DNA of 40,567 nt from an uncultured Clostridium sp. (GTDB lineage Bacteria > Bacillota > Clostridia > Oscillospirales > Acutalibacteraceae): positions 1 to 40,567 of the forward strand of contig CATZNW010000026.1 of NCBI GenBank assembly GCA_958422185.1. Direction: 5' to 3'. Below are positions 16,287-23,653 of this stretch, piece by piece. Both the position numbers and the translations under genes were made by a program. Below the pieces are notes generated by a model. The model was not told the DNA's origin, ran no database searches, and was given only the letters and a program-made list of their open reading frames with translations. Position 1 is the stretch's first letter. Each line of letters opens with the position of its first letter.

Positions 16287-16326
16287 AGTCGTAAAACATT
16301 TTCCCTCTCTGAAAAGTACGGTTGCT

Positions 16327-16355
16327 ATTATATAGCATATTATTTCTTTTTTCAA
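16327..16355 (-). promoter_or_regulatory. MFS gene promoter
   Basis: Leftward TTGAAA (16355-16350), 17 bp, TATAAT (16332-16327). The -35 is one base away from that of the divergent promoter. Confidence 0.75.
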
Positions 16356-16356
16356 C

Positions 16357-16385
16357 TTGATTGATAAAAATAATAGTGATAAAAT
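16357..16385 (+). promoter_or_regulatory. Fe-alcohol dehydrogenase promoter
   Basis: TTGATT (16357-16362), 17 bp, TAAAAT (16380-16385). It abuts the MFS promoter at the palindrome TCAACTTGA. Confidence 0.65.
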
Positions 16386-16416
16386 TAAGTAAAATAATAC
16401 ATACGGAGTGACTGAC

Positions 16417-17547
16417 ATGCTTTGGGAATTTAATCTGCCGGTAAAAATTATATTTGGCAGCGGAAAAAGAAAAGAACTTAAAAAATACATTGATGAGATC
16501 GGGGGAAACCGCGGAGTTTTGGTCTGTTCCCGCAGTTTTGAAAAAAACGGAACGGCTCAGAGATTTATTGAACATTCCGGCGGCAAAATAAAAGCGGTTT
16601 TCAGCGATATAAGGCCAAATCCCACTACAAAAAATGTTGACGACTGCACCGATCTGTTGCGAAAGACAAAAGCCGATTTTGCGGTTGCGCTCGGCGGCGG
16701 ATCGCCGATGGACTGCTGCAAAGCGGCGTGCGCGATCGCCCGCGGAAGTGATGTGATTTCATCTTACCACACGGGCGGAAAGCCCGTCAGCGCCGCTGAA
16801 GCGATACCGATGATCGCTTTCCCGACAACAAGCGGCACAGCCAGCGAAGTCACAAATATCGCCGTTCTTACAGATACGGATAAAAATCTGAAGACTCCTA
16901 TGAACGACCCTGCAATGTACCCGAAAACAGCGGTCATAGATCCTGAATTAACTCTTTCCGTGCCGCCGCAGATCACGGCATCAACGGGGCTGGACGTTTT
17001 GAGCCACGCGGTTGAAAGCTACTGGAGCACGCTTAACCAGCCGATTTGTTCTGCCTGCTCCGTTTACAGCGCAAAACTCGTATTTAAATATCTTGAACGC
17101 GCGTACAATGACCCTGGCGATCTGGAAGCGCGAGAAAAAATGGCGGCGGCCAGCATAACGGCGGGCGTTGCATTTTCGCATCCGCGCACTACCGGAAGCC
17201 ATGCATGTTCCTTTCCTCTTACCAATCTTTACGGCGTGCCGCACGGTGAGGCATGCGCTTTTACGCTTGATTATTTTATTAAGTTCAACGCCGATCATGC
17301 GGACGAAAGCGGCAGGCTGGCAGCTTTTGCAAGGCAGTGCGGATTTGAAGACGCCTATGCCATGGCAAACGAGATAACCGAAATGAAAAAGCGTATGGGC
17401 ATGAGAACGCGCCTTTCGGAAATCGGCTGCACAACCGGCGAACAGATATCCGAACTCACCAAGGCAAGCATGAGCATGCTGATGACGCGCAACCCGGTAC
17501 CGCTCACGGAAAAAAATATTCTTGAAATGTATAACGCTTTAAGATAA
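16417..17547 (+). CDS. iron-containing alcohol dehydrogenase
   Basis: NAD(P)-dependent group III dehydrogenase, 376 residues. The nucleotide loop GGGSPMD is at about 93-99. The four metal ligands are conserved: Asp193 and His197 (GLDVLSHAVE), His262 (GSHACSFP) and His276 (GVPHGEA), as in FucO/YqhD relatives. The substrate is not evident from sequence; aldehydes or alcohols are typical. The start is the ATG at 16417, eight bases after CGGAG, rather than the GTG inside that site. It precedes tarI by 89 bp without a clear terminator, so it may be cotranscribed with tarIJ. Confidence 0.9.
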   Translation: MLWEFNLPVKIIFGSGKRKELKKYIDEIGGNRGVLVCSRSFEKNGTAQRFIEHSGGKIKAVFSDIRPNPTTKNVDDCTDLLRKTKADFAVALGGGSPMDCCKAACAIARGSDVISSYHTGGKPVSAAEAIPMIAFPTTSGTASEVTNIAVLTDTDKNLKTPMNDPAMYPKTAVIDPELTLSVPPQITASTGLDVLSHAVESYWSTLNQPICSACSVYSAKLVFKYLERAYNDPGDLEAREKMAAASITAGVAFSHPRTTGSHACSFPLTNLYGVPHGEACAFTLDYFIKFNADHADESGRLAAFARQCGFEDAYAMANEITEMKKRMGMRTRLSEIGCTTGEQISELTKASMSMLMTRNPVPLTEKNILEMYNALR

Positions 17548-17568
17548 TATATAACTGTAATATTTTTA

Positions 17569-17623
17569 AGCAAGAGCGATAAATCCGCACATCAAAAACG
17601 GTTTGGGATTTACCTTTCTTGCT
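17569..17623. promoter_or_regulatory. long inverted repeat upstream of tarI
   Basis: AGCAAGA (17569-17575) pairs with TCTTGCT (17617-17623), and TAAATCC (17580-17586) pairs with GGATTTA (17606-17612). The two helices are separated by a symmetric 4x4 internal loop and closed by a 19-nt loop. The 3' arm ends 2 bases before the AAGGAG ribosome binding site of tarI. There is no T run, so it is more likely an RNA regulatory fold or an operator than a terminator. Confidence 0.5.
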
Positions 17624-17636
17624 GAAGGAGAAAAAT

Positions 17637-18347
17637 ATGGTTTACGGAATTATACTCGCTGGGGGTACGGGTTCCCGCATGGGAGGGGACAAGCCCAAGC
17701 AATATCTTAACCTTAAGGGCAGGCCGATCATCATCTATACGATTGAAAAATTCTTTGCCTGCCCGGGAATAGACAAGATCATCGTTCTGTGCCCCGCGCA
17801 GTGGGAAGAGCACACCAAAGACCTTATCAAAAAATATATTTCACCTGCTCAGGATAAGATCACAGTTACCCGGGGAGGCTCAACACGCAACGAAACCATC
17901 ATGAACGCCGTTGCCCTGATAGAAAAAAGCGGTGATCTGAATGATGAAACGATCATAGTAACCCACGATTCCGTGCGTCCGTTCGTTACGCACAGGATCA
18001 TAGAGGAGAATATTGACGCCTGCAAAAAGCACGGCGCGTGCGATACCGTTATAAAAGCTACGGATACGATCGTTGAATCGGCGGGCGGCAGCTTCATCAG
18101 CAATATTCCGAACAGAAATTATATGTACCAGGGGCAGACGCCGCAGTCTTTCAAGGCAAAAAAGCTTAAAGAGCTTTACGCTTCCCTTACGGATGACGAA
18201 AAAGAGATACTGACCGACGCGGCAAAGATCTTTGTGCTTAAAGGCGAACAGGTGGCGCTTGTGAAAGGCGAGGATTTTAATATAAAGATCACTTACCCTT
18301 ATGATATGCGCGTTGCCAAATCTCTTCTGGAGGACGAAGAAGAATGA
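17637..18347 (+). CDS. tarI: D-ribitol-5-phosphate cytidylyltransferase (TarI; IspD superfamily)
   Basis: Makes CDP-ribitol from CTP and ribitol-5-phosphate for teichoic acid or capsule synthesis. The 236-residue product has the nucleotide loop LAGGTGSRMGGDKPKQYL at the N terminus. THDSVRPFVTHRIIE and MYQGQTPQSF resemble TarI of staphylococci closely. The superfamily also contains IspD of isoprenoid synthesis, but the TarJ partner immediately downstream decides for TarI. The ATG at 17637 follows GAAGGAG. Its stop overlaps the tarJ start in ATGA. Confidence 0.9.
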   Translation: MVYGIILAGGTGSRMGGDKPKQYLNLKGRPIIIYTIEKFFACPGIDKIIVLCPAQWEEHTKDLIKKYISPAQDKITVTRGGSTRNETIMNAVALIEKSGDLNDETIIVTHDSVRPFVTHRIIEENIDACKKHGACDTVIKATDTIVESAGGSFISNIPNRNYMYQGQTPQSFKAKKLKELYASLTDDEKEILTDAAKIFVLKGEQVALVKGEDFNIKITYPYDMRVAKSLLEDEEE

Positions 18348-19369
18348 TCAACACGGTTTACCGCCTTGCGCAACCCAGAAGATTTGAAGTGGCCTTTGAA
18401 AATATAGATCTTTTCGGAGGCGACGCCGTTGTGCGCCCGACGCATCTTTCCATCTGCAACGCGGACATGAGATATTACCTTGGCACCAGAGACGCAAAAG
18501 TGCTTGCCGAAAAGCTGCCGATGGCACTGATACACGAGGGTATCGGGCAGGTGATATTTGACCCTACCGGAGCGTTTAAATGCGGGGACAGAGTTGTGAT
18601 GATCCCGAACATTCCGTGTGAGGAAGATGATTTCATCGCTGAAAATTATCTGAGGTCTTCCAAATTCTGCGGTTCCTCGGCGGACGGATTCCTGCAGGAA
18701 TATGTTGAGATCTCCCCTAAGAGGCTCGTAGCACTGCCCGAAAACATAGATCTGAATGTTGCGGCTTTTACGGAGATCGTTTCCGTTTCCATGCATGCCG
18801 TTTCAAGGTTTGACACAATAGCTCACGGGCGCCGCGATGTGATCGGCGTGTGGGGAGACGGCAATCTGGGATATATCACCACCCTGCTTCTGAAAAAGAA
18901 TTTCCCGGAGAGCAGGATCTATATTTTCGGAACAAATTATGAAAAGCTGGCCGATTTTACTTTCGCAGACGGAGCATATCTTGTAAACGATGTGCCGGAA
19001 GGCATGGAACTGGACCATGCGTTTGAATGCGTGGGAGGAAACGGCAGCCCTGTTGCGATCGAGCAAATCATAGGGCTTATCAGGCCGGAAGGTACAGTCT
19101 CCTTGCTTGGCGTTTCGGAATACCCCGTTGCTATAAATACAAGAATGATCCTTGAAAAGGGGCTTCGCCTTTTCGGATCGTCAAGAAGCGGAGTCGGCGA
19201 TTTCAAAAAAACAGTTTCGCTGTACCGGAAGAATCCGGAGATAATCGATTATCTTGGAAATCTTATAAACTCGGTAAACGAGATCCGAACGCTTGCGGAC
19301 ATAAAAGCGGCTTTTGAAAAAGACGCACGCAAGGCATTCGGAAAAACCATTATGAAATGGGAAATCTAA
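18344..19369 (+). CDS. tarJ: ribulose-5-phosphate reductase (TarJ; zinc alcohol dehydrogenase fold)
   Basis: Reduces ribulose-5-phosphate to ribitol-5-phosphate with NADPH, feeding TarI. The 341-residue length and the opening MINTVYRLAQPRRFEV match TarJ. Zinc residues are Cys38, His64 and Glu65, and the Rossmann loop GVWGDGNLGY is at about 167-176. DHAFECVGG, LLGVSEYPV and the end FGKTIMKWEI are further TarJ hallmarks. It overlaps tarI by 4 bp, so the pair forms a CDP-ribitol module. No polymerase, primase or epimerase of a teichoic acid cluster is in the window. Confidence 0.92.
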   Translation: MINTVYRLAQPRRFEVAFENIDLFGGDAVVRPTHLSICNADMRYYLGTRDAKVLAEKLPMALIHEGIGQVIFDPTGAFKCGDRVVMIPNIPCEEDDFIAENYLRSSKFCGSSADGFLQEYVEISPKRLVALPENIDLNVAAFTEIVSVSMHAVSRFDTIAHGRRDVIGVWGDGNLGYITTLLLKKNFPESRIYIFGTNYEKLADFTFADGAYLVNDVPEGMELDHAFECVGGNGSPVAIEQIIGLIRPEGTVSLLGVSEYPVAINTRMILEKGLRLFGSSRSGVGDFKKTVSLYRKNPEIIDYLGNLINSVNEIRTLADIKAAFEKDARKAFGKTIMKWEI

Positions 19370-19399
19370 AACTGCATAAATACAGATAACTCCATTTTA

Positions 19400-19432
19400 A
19401 AATGCGGCCGGCAGTTTCGGCTGCATTTTTTT
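19400..19432 (+). terminator. terminator of tarIJ
   Basis: AAATGCGGCC (19400-19409) pairs with GGCTGCATTT (19419-19428) with one G-T pair. A run of T follows. Confidence 0.8.
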
Positions 19433-19460
19433 GCGCGCTAACAAAACTTTAACAAATATA

Positions 19461-19469
19461 TGCTATAAT
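19461..19469 (+). promoter_or_regulatory. extended -10 promoter of the two-component operon
   Basis: TGCTATAAT (19461-19469) stands 24 bp before the response regulator start. No convincing -35 is visible, so an activator, possibly the regulator itself, may be needed. Confidence 0.5.
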
Positions 19470-19492
19470 TATGGATAAAAGGGGTGATACGC

Positions 19493-20164
19493 ATGTTTAA
19501 AATTCTTGTTGTTGAGGACGACCGGGCGCTGAACCGATCCGTTTGCACCTATCTGAATTCAAACGGATTTGAAGCGCACGGCTGTTTTAATGCGGACGAC
19601 GCTTATGACAAATTATTTTCAGAAGTATATGACCTGATCATATCTGATATTATGATGCCGGAGACCGACGGCTTTGAATTTGCCGAAACCGTAAGGGATT
19701 TCAACGCGGATATACCTATTTTATTTATGACCGCACGAAGCGATATTGAATCAAAACGGCGCGGCTTCAGGATAGGAATAGACGATTATATGGAAAAGCC
19801 TGTTGATCTTGAAGAACTTAAAATGCGCATAGGCGCCCTGATGAGGCGGGCCGGCACAGCGGCAAAGCGCAGGCTTGAAATCGGCTCTCTAACTCTTGAC
19901 ACAGACGAACATTCCGCTTATCTGAACGGCGAAGAGATCCCGCTGACCGTAAGAGAATTCAACATACTGTTCAAGCTGCTCTCTTACCCCAGAAAAACCT
20001 TTACGCGCACACAGCTTATGGAAGAATTCTGGGATATGGAATCTTCCTCTTCACCGCGCACCGTTGACGTTTACATTACAAAACTGCGCGAAAAGTTTAA
20101 AGACTGCAAAGATTTTGAGATCTCAACCGTACACGGACTGGGCTATAAGGCGGTGCTGAAATGA
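19493..20164 (+). CDS. OmpR-family response regulator
   Basis: Two-domain DNA-binding response regulator, 223 residues. The receiver domain has the acidic pair Asp9-Asp10, the phospho-acceptor Asp52 (LIISDIMMP), FMTARSD and the conserved Lys in MEKPVDL. The winged-helix output domain (about 125-223) shows LTVREFNILFKLL, SPRTVDVYITKLR and the final STVHGLGYK. The ATG at 19493 follows AAGGGGTGA. It overlaps the kinase gene by 4 bp (ATGA). Confidence 0.95.
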   Translation: MFKILVVEDDRALNRSVCTYLNSNGFEAHGCFNADDAYDKLFSEVYDLIISDIMMPETDGFEFAETVRDFNADIPILFMTARSDIESKRRGFRIGIDDYMEKPVDLEELKMRIGALMRRAGTAAKRRLEIGSLTLDTDEHSAYLNGEEIPLTVREFNILFKLLSYPRKTFTRTQLMEEFWDMESSSSPRTVDVYITKLREKFKDCKDFEISTVHGLGYKAVLK

Positions 20165-21240
20165 CAAGAGCAAAAAAACATGCGCGCGCAAAAAACATCC
20201 TGCTGGCTTTCAGGCGGTATGCTGTATTCTTCCTTGCCATAAGCTTTTTTATATCCTGCTGCCTTGTATTGTTTTTAAACACCATGGAAAATGCCGCAGG
20301 ACTTGTGATCGAGCGTGAAAGCATAGAAACGGCAGCAAAGATAACGTTTGCAAACGTTATGGTTTTAAGCCTGATATGCACCGTTGCCGACGCCGTGCGC
20401 CGGGCAATAATGGTGAAAAGGCCGGTAAAAAAGATAACTGATTTTGCCGAAAGGATCATGAGCGGAGATTTTTCCGCAAGAATAGAAAAAGACGAGTCCG
20501 CATTTATTTCAATGGGCGATTTTGAAGAAATAGCAGATTATTTTAATGATATGGCACAGGAGCTTGCCGGAATTGAAACGCTGCAAAATGATTTTACAGC
20601 CAACGTTTCACACGAGATGAAGACCCCCCTTGCGGTTATAAAAAATTATACCGCGCTGCTGAAGGATCCCGGCATATCTGACGCGGAAAGGGCGGAATAC
20701 GCGGCAGAAGCCGGCAGAGCCGCAGACCGGCTGAATTCCCTTATAACCAACATTCTGAAGTTAAACAAGCTTGAAAACCGGCAGATCTTTCCTGATAAGA
20801 AAGAATACGATCTGGGCGAGCAGCTGTGCGAATGCCTGCTTGCTTTTGAAAACGAATGGGAAAAGAAAGGGCTTGAGATCGAAACGGACATTCAGGACGG
20901 CATAACCGTCTGTGCGGACGGAGAACTTTTAAATATCGTGTGGAGCAATCTTTTTTCCAACGCGGTAAAATTTACCGATCACGGAAAAATAAGCGTTTCT
21001 CTTAAACGGGACGGCGACTTTGCCGTTGTGAGCGTTGCTGACACGGGCAGAGGAATCCACACAAAGGACGGCAAACGTATATTTGAAAAATTCTATCAGG
21101 CCGATCCCTCCCGCGCCACCGGCGGCAACGGTCTGGGTCTTGCGCTTGTAAAACGGGTCATAGATATTGAAAACGCAGATATTTCGGTGGAGAGCGAACC
21201 CGGCAGAGGCAGCGTATTTACCGTGAGGATACCTATATGA
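20161..21240 (+). CDS. sensor histidine kinase
   Basis: Membrane kinase of 359 residues and partner of the preceding regulator. Two membrane helices (about 20-40 and 62-82) enclose only a short external loop of about 20 residues, so it probably senses inside the membrane or through the downstream membrane proteins. A HAMP-like segment follows, then the phospho-acceptor His151 (NVSHEMKTPLAV). The ATPase boxes are N (NLFSNAVKFTD), G1 (VADTGRGI), F (FEKFYQAD) and G2 (GGNGLGLALVK). This short-loop type is common in cell-envelope stress systems. It overlaps the next gene by 4 bp. Confidence 0.95.
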   Translation: MTRAKKHARAKNILLAFRRYAVFFLAISFFISCCLVLFLNTMENAAGLVIERESIETAAKITFANVMVLSLICTVADAVRRAIMVKRPVKKITDFAERIMSGDFSARIEKDESAFISMGDFEEIADYFNDMAQELAGIETLQNDFTANVSHEMKTPLAVIKNYTALLKDPGISDAERAEYAAEAGRAADRLNSLITNILKLNKLENRQIFPDKKEYDLGEQLCECLLAFENEWEKKGLEIETDIQDGITVCADGELLNIVWSNLFSNAVKFTDHGKISVSLKRDGDFAVVSVADTGRGIHTKDGKRIFEKFYQADPSRATGGNGLGLALVKRVIDIENADISVESEPGRGSVFTVRIPI

Positions 21241-22130
21241 AAACGAAAAAAATTACCGCGCACGATATTTTTAACCCCAATGCGGCGGTAACGTTTCTGA
21301 TCAGCGCGCCCAGTTTTACCCTTATGGCACTCTGCCTTGCAGAGGTAATAACCAACAGCGTTTTAACGTGTATTTTTTACTTTTTTGCGGCTTACTCGCT
21401 TGTTATATGCATAACTCTTATTGTGCGCTGTGCAAAAAAGCTGCCTGCAAGGCTTCTGAAATTACCCGCCGTACAAAAGATATCGGCAACCCCGTTTGGA
21501 AAAAGATTTTTCGGAAACGTTGCATTCAGAACAAAAATTTTTCTCTATCAGGGACTTTGCGTTAACCTTTTGTTTTGCGGGGTAAATATCTATTCCGCTG
21601 TTGTACAAAGATCTGTCTGGTGCGCATATCTGGCGCTTTATTACACGATGCTTGCGGCAATGCGCCTCGCGGTGCTTCAAAAGACCGACAAAGCCCTGCG
21701 TGCGGATGAAGAACTTAAAATCTACCGTGCGTGCGGAATCATGCTGCTTGTTACCAATCAGATACTTGCCGCTATTTCAATAACGGTCGTTACCAGCGGC
21801 GGCGGTTTCAGCTATAGAGGCAGCCTGATCTATGCCGCCGCGCTTTTTGCGTTTTACAATATTATAACGGCAAGCACAAACGTTATTAAGTTCAGGAAGT
21901 ACAAACGGCCGTCACTCTCGGCTGCAAAGATCATCAACTTCACTGCGGCCGTCGTTTCCATGTTTGCGCTTGAAACAGCGATGCTGAGCCGCTTCAGTAC
22001 GGAAGCAGACAAAGAATTCAGCCGCATAATGACCTCCGTTTCCGCTGCCGCAGTATGCACCGGGATCCTGGTTATAGCCGTTTACATGACGGTACGTTCA
22101 ACAGTATTACTCAAAAAAGAAATAAATTAG
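21237..22130 (+). CDS. multi-span membrane protein of the two-component operon, function unknown
   Basis: I cannot place this 297-residue protein in a characterised family. It has about eight hydrophobic segments, starting near residue 15 and ending with a helix and a short basic tail (LLKKEIN). No catalytic motif is visible. Its start overlaps the kinase stop (ATGA), so it is surely made with the kinase and may be its sensory or output partner. The last third is clearly related to the gene remnant at 5067-5369, showing that a second copy once existed in this chromosome. Confidence 0.75.
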   Translation: MKTKKITAHDIFNPNAAVTFLISAPSFTLMALCLAEVITNSVLTCIFYFFAAYSLVICITLIVRCAKKLPARLLKLPAVQKISATPFGKRFFGNVAFRTKIFLYQGLCVNLLFCGVNIYSAVVQRSVWCAYLALYYTMLAAMRLAVLQKTDKALRADEELKIYRACGIMLLVTNQILAAISITVVTSGGGFSYRGSLIYAAALFAFYNIITASTNVIKFRKYKRPSLSAAKIINFTAAVVSMFALETAMLSRFSTEADKEFSRIMTSVSAAAVCTGILVIAVYMTVRSTVLLKKEIN

Positions 22131-22139
22131 AGGTGGCAC

Positions 22140-22541
22140 ATGAGCAATAAGAGATTTGAATATTCCTACTCCGCACGCGAGCAGGAGGAAATCAACGCGA
22201 TCCTGAAAAAATATGTTGTGAGGGAAGAAGCAAAAGGCGCCGAACAGTCCATAAAGCGCCTTGACCGTAAAGTTACCGGCCGCGCAACGGCCGCCGGTAT
22301 CTCTGCCGGGATAATCGGCATTCTGATTCTGGGCTTCGGCATGAGCTGTGTTCTTGTATGGCAGGATACGTTGTTTGCTGCCGGCGTGGTCATAGGGATT
22401 GCGGGAATAGCGATCACTGCAGCGGCATACCCGATCTACAAATACGTTTTAAAAAACGAAAGGAAGAAAGCCGCACCGGAGATGATGCGGCTTGCCGGTG
22501 AACTGAACCGTTCAGATAACGGTATAGAGGCGAAAAAATAA
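22140..22541 (+). CDS. small two-helix membrane protein (paralogue of 22829-23203)
   Basis: 133 residues. A soluble N-terminal helical part begins with FEYSYSAREQEE. Two membrane helices (about 53-75 and 80-102) follow, with GMSCVLVWQ between them and AAYPIYKYV after the second. The C-terminal helix is basic. It resembles small clostridial membrane proteins that, as I recall, databases often label 'dihydropteridine reductase'; nothing in the sequence supports that enzyme activity. It follows the multi-span protein by 9 bp with GAGGTGG as ribosome binding site, making it the last gene of the two-component operon. Confidence 0.8.
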   Translation: MSNKRFEYSYSAREQEEINAILKKYVVREEAKGAEQSIKRLDRKVTGRATAAGISAGIIGILILGFGMSCVLVWQDTLFAAGVVIGIAGIAITAAAYPIYKYVLKNERKKAAPEMMRLAGELNRSDNGIEAKK

Positions 22542-22549
22542 TCCTATGC

Positions 22550-22591
22550 ATAAAAAAGCGGCGGCCTGATCTTGTTATCAGGCTGCCGCTT
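22550..22591. terminator. bidirectional terminator between convergent genes
   Basis: A 15-bp stem with one G-T pair (22557-22570 with 22577-22591) and loop CTTGTT. The better T run (from AAAAAA at 22552-22557) is on the leftward strand, so it mainly ends the mini-gene at 22614-22699. Confidence 0.8.
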
Positions 22592-22613
22592 CTATGTTAA
22601 GAGCAAAATACGA

Positions 22614-22699
22614 TTATCTTCTGTCTTTTATTATGGCAGCGGCAAAAAGGGCTGTTGCCGCCACTGCGACTGCAATTCCCGCCGTTATTATTTTTTCAT
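22614..22699 (-). pseudogene. frameshifted mini-gene for a ~28-residue membrane peptide
   Basis: Leftward, AAAGGAGACGATCC leads to an ATG at 22699, but a run of six A puts a stop after three codons. One extra A would open a frame reading MKKIITAGIAVAVAATALF and ending AAAIIKDRR then TAA at 22614, right before a terminator. The good ribosome binding site, membrane-helix composition and terminator argue for a real small gene. The frameshift could be decay, a sequencing error in the A run, or a slippage site. Confidence 0.45.
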
Positions 22700-22737
22700 T
22701 GGATCGTCTCCTTTTAACAGATTTATCTTTCGGGAAA

Positions 22738-22767
22738 GCGCCGCTTCCCGGTCAGAGGAAACGGCGC
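22738..22767. repeat. GC-rich hairpin upstream of the mini-gene
   Basis: GCGCCGCTTCC pairs with GGAAACGGCGC (one G-T pair) around a short loop. It lies between the 22829 gene's terminator and the mini-gene start and could be an attenuator or leader structure. Confidence 0.45.
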
Positions 22768-22799
22768 CCGCTGCCAGAGCAGCTTTTAAAGAGGTATTT

Positions 22800-22820
22800 A
22801 AAAAAGCAATTCTGCTTTTT
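22800..22820 (-). terminator. terminator of the 22829-23203 gene
   Basis: AAAAAGCA (22801-22808) pairs with TGCTTTTT (22813-22820) around ATTC, nine bases after the stop codon. Confidence 0.75.
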
Positions 22821-22828
22821 CGGCTTGG

Positions 22829-23203
22829 TTATTTTGCGCTTTCGCTGAGTTCAAGAATCGATCCGGCAACTTTTTTGCGCTGTTTTGCCGCGATCTTTTT
22901 ATATGCAGGATAAGCGCACGCAATAACAATAATACCTATAACGCCAACTATAATTCCAAGCGCAAACAGCGACTGCCAAACCATGGTGCAGCACATTCCG
23001 ACACCCAGCAGCAATGCGCCTATCACGCCGATAATAATTGCCGGGACAGTGGCTTTTTTCTCAACGGCCGCGTCCAGCTTTATGATCTTTTCGGCCGCAG
23101 TCTCGCGCGGAGTTTTCTCCCTGTATTTATCAACGATTTTTTCGACCGGGCTGCTTTCGGCAGCATTGTAAGAATAACTGTACTTTTCATTTTGATTGTT
23201 CAT
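22829..23203 (-). CDS. small two-helix membrane protein (paralogue of 22140-22541)
   Basis: 124 residues, convergent with its paralogue. Shared features in order are YSYSYNA near the N terminus, a helical charged stretch, a first membrane helix ending in GVGMCCTMVWQ, a second helix, then ACAYPAYKK and a basic C-terminal helix. Function is unknown. The ATG at 23203 follows TAGGAG; a longer frame to 23347 has no family similarity. A 12-codon frame with its own strong GGGAGG ends inside this ribosome binding site, suggesting translational coupling. Confidence 0.78.
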   Translation of the reverse strand: MNNQNEKYSYSYNAAESSPVEKIVDKYREKTPRETAAEKIIKLDAAVEKKATVPAIIIGVIGALLLGVGMCCTMVWQSLFALGIIVGVIGIIVIACAYPAYKKIAAKQRKKVAGSILELSESAK

Positions 23204-23214
23204 AATCACATCTC

Positions 23215-23253
23215 CTAAAAAATATTTACACGGGATCTTTTCCCTTGGTGCAT
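23215..23253 (-). CDS. possible 12-residue leader peptide
   Basis: Leftward ATG at 23253 preceded after 10 bases by GGGAGG (23269-23264). It encodes MHQGKRSRVNIF and stops with TAG at 23217-23215. That stop forms part of the TAGGAG site for the next gene. The size and position fit a translated leader that controls the membrane protein gene, but chance cannot be excluded. Confidence 0.25.
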   Translation of the reverse strand: MHQGKRSRVNIF

Positions 23254-23351
23254 ATAAACTATACCTCCCGTATGTTTTTCTGTTGTTTAGGAAATGTTTA
23301 CGTTTTGTTAAACGAAAAAATTTTTTCACTCCCGTCCGGTCAGTCACTGAA

Positions 23352-23385
23352 AAAATAAAAGGCCGACCCGAAAAGGTCAGCCTTT
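23352..23385 (-). terminator. terminator of rpsF-ssb-rpsR
   Basis: Leftward stem AAAGGCTGACC (23385-23375) with GGTCGGCCTTT (23368-23358), then TATTTTT. Confidence 0.85.
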
Positions 23386-23401
23386 AATACGAATGATTCA
23401 A

Positions 23402-23638
23402 TCAGTCTGCGCTGTAAGGAAGGATCGCAATCTGGCGCGCACGCTTAATTGCTATTGTAAGCTCCCTCTGATGCTTTGCGCAGGTACCCGTAACACGGCG
23501 GGGAAGGATCTTTGCTCTTTCAGAAGTATATCTCTTAAGCTTTGAAGCGTCTTTATAATCGATATACTCGCATTTATCCACGCAAAACTGGCAAACTTTT
23601 CTGCGGCTTTTTCTTGCGCCGCCCTTGTTATAAGCCAT
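23402..23638 (-). CDS. rpsR: 30S ribosomal protein S18
   Basis: 78 residues, normal size. It pairs with S6 on the small-subunit platform. It has the cysteine-bearing form: CQFC near the N terminus plus Cys23 and Cys53, consistent with a zinc-binding paralogue type. The family block LKRYTSERAKILPRRVTGTCAKHQRELTIAIKRARQIAILPY is intact. Last gene of rpsF-ssb-rpsR, with a terminator 17 bases later. Confidence 0.97.
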   Translation of the reverse strand: MAYNKGGARKSRRKVCQFCVDKCEYIDYKDASKLKRYTSERAKILPRRVTGTCAKHQRELTIAIKRARQIAILPYSAD

Positions 23639-23653
23639 TATCAGTTTTCCTCC

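Noticed and set aside
16267..16575. 102-codon leftward frame over the divergent promoters
   Set aside because: It covers both promoters and the start of the dehydrogenase gene and has no family-like sequence; only its last 10 codons could be translated.
17637..18347. IspD (isoprenoid pathway) identity for the cytidylyltransferase
   Set aside because: The ATGA-coupled TarJ partner and TarI-like THDSVRPF and MYQGQTPQSF segments favour TarI.
22572..22913. Rightward frames between the convergent two-helix genes
   Set aside because: They are antisense to the mini-gene, its leader hairpin and a terminator, without ribosome binding sites.
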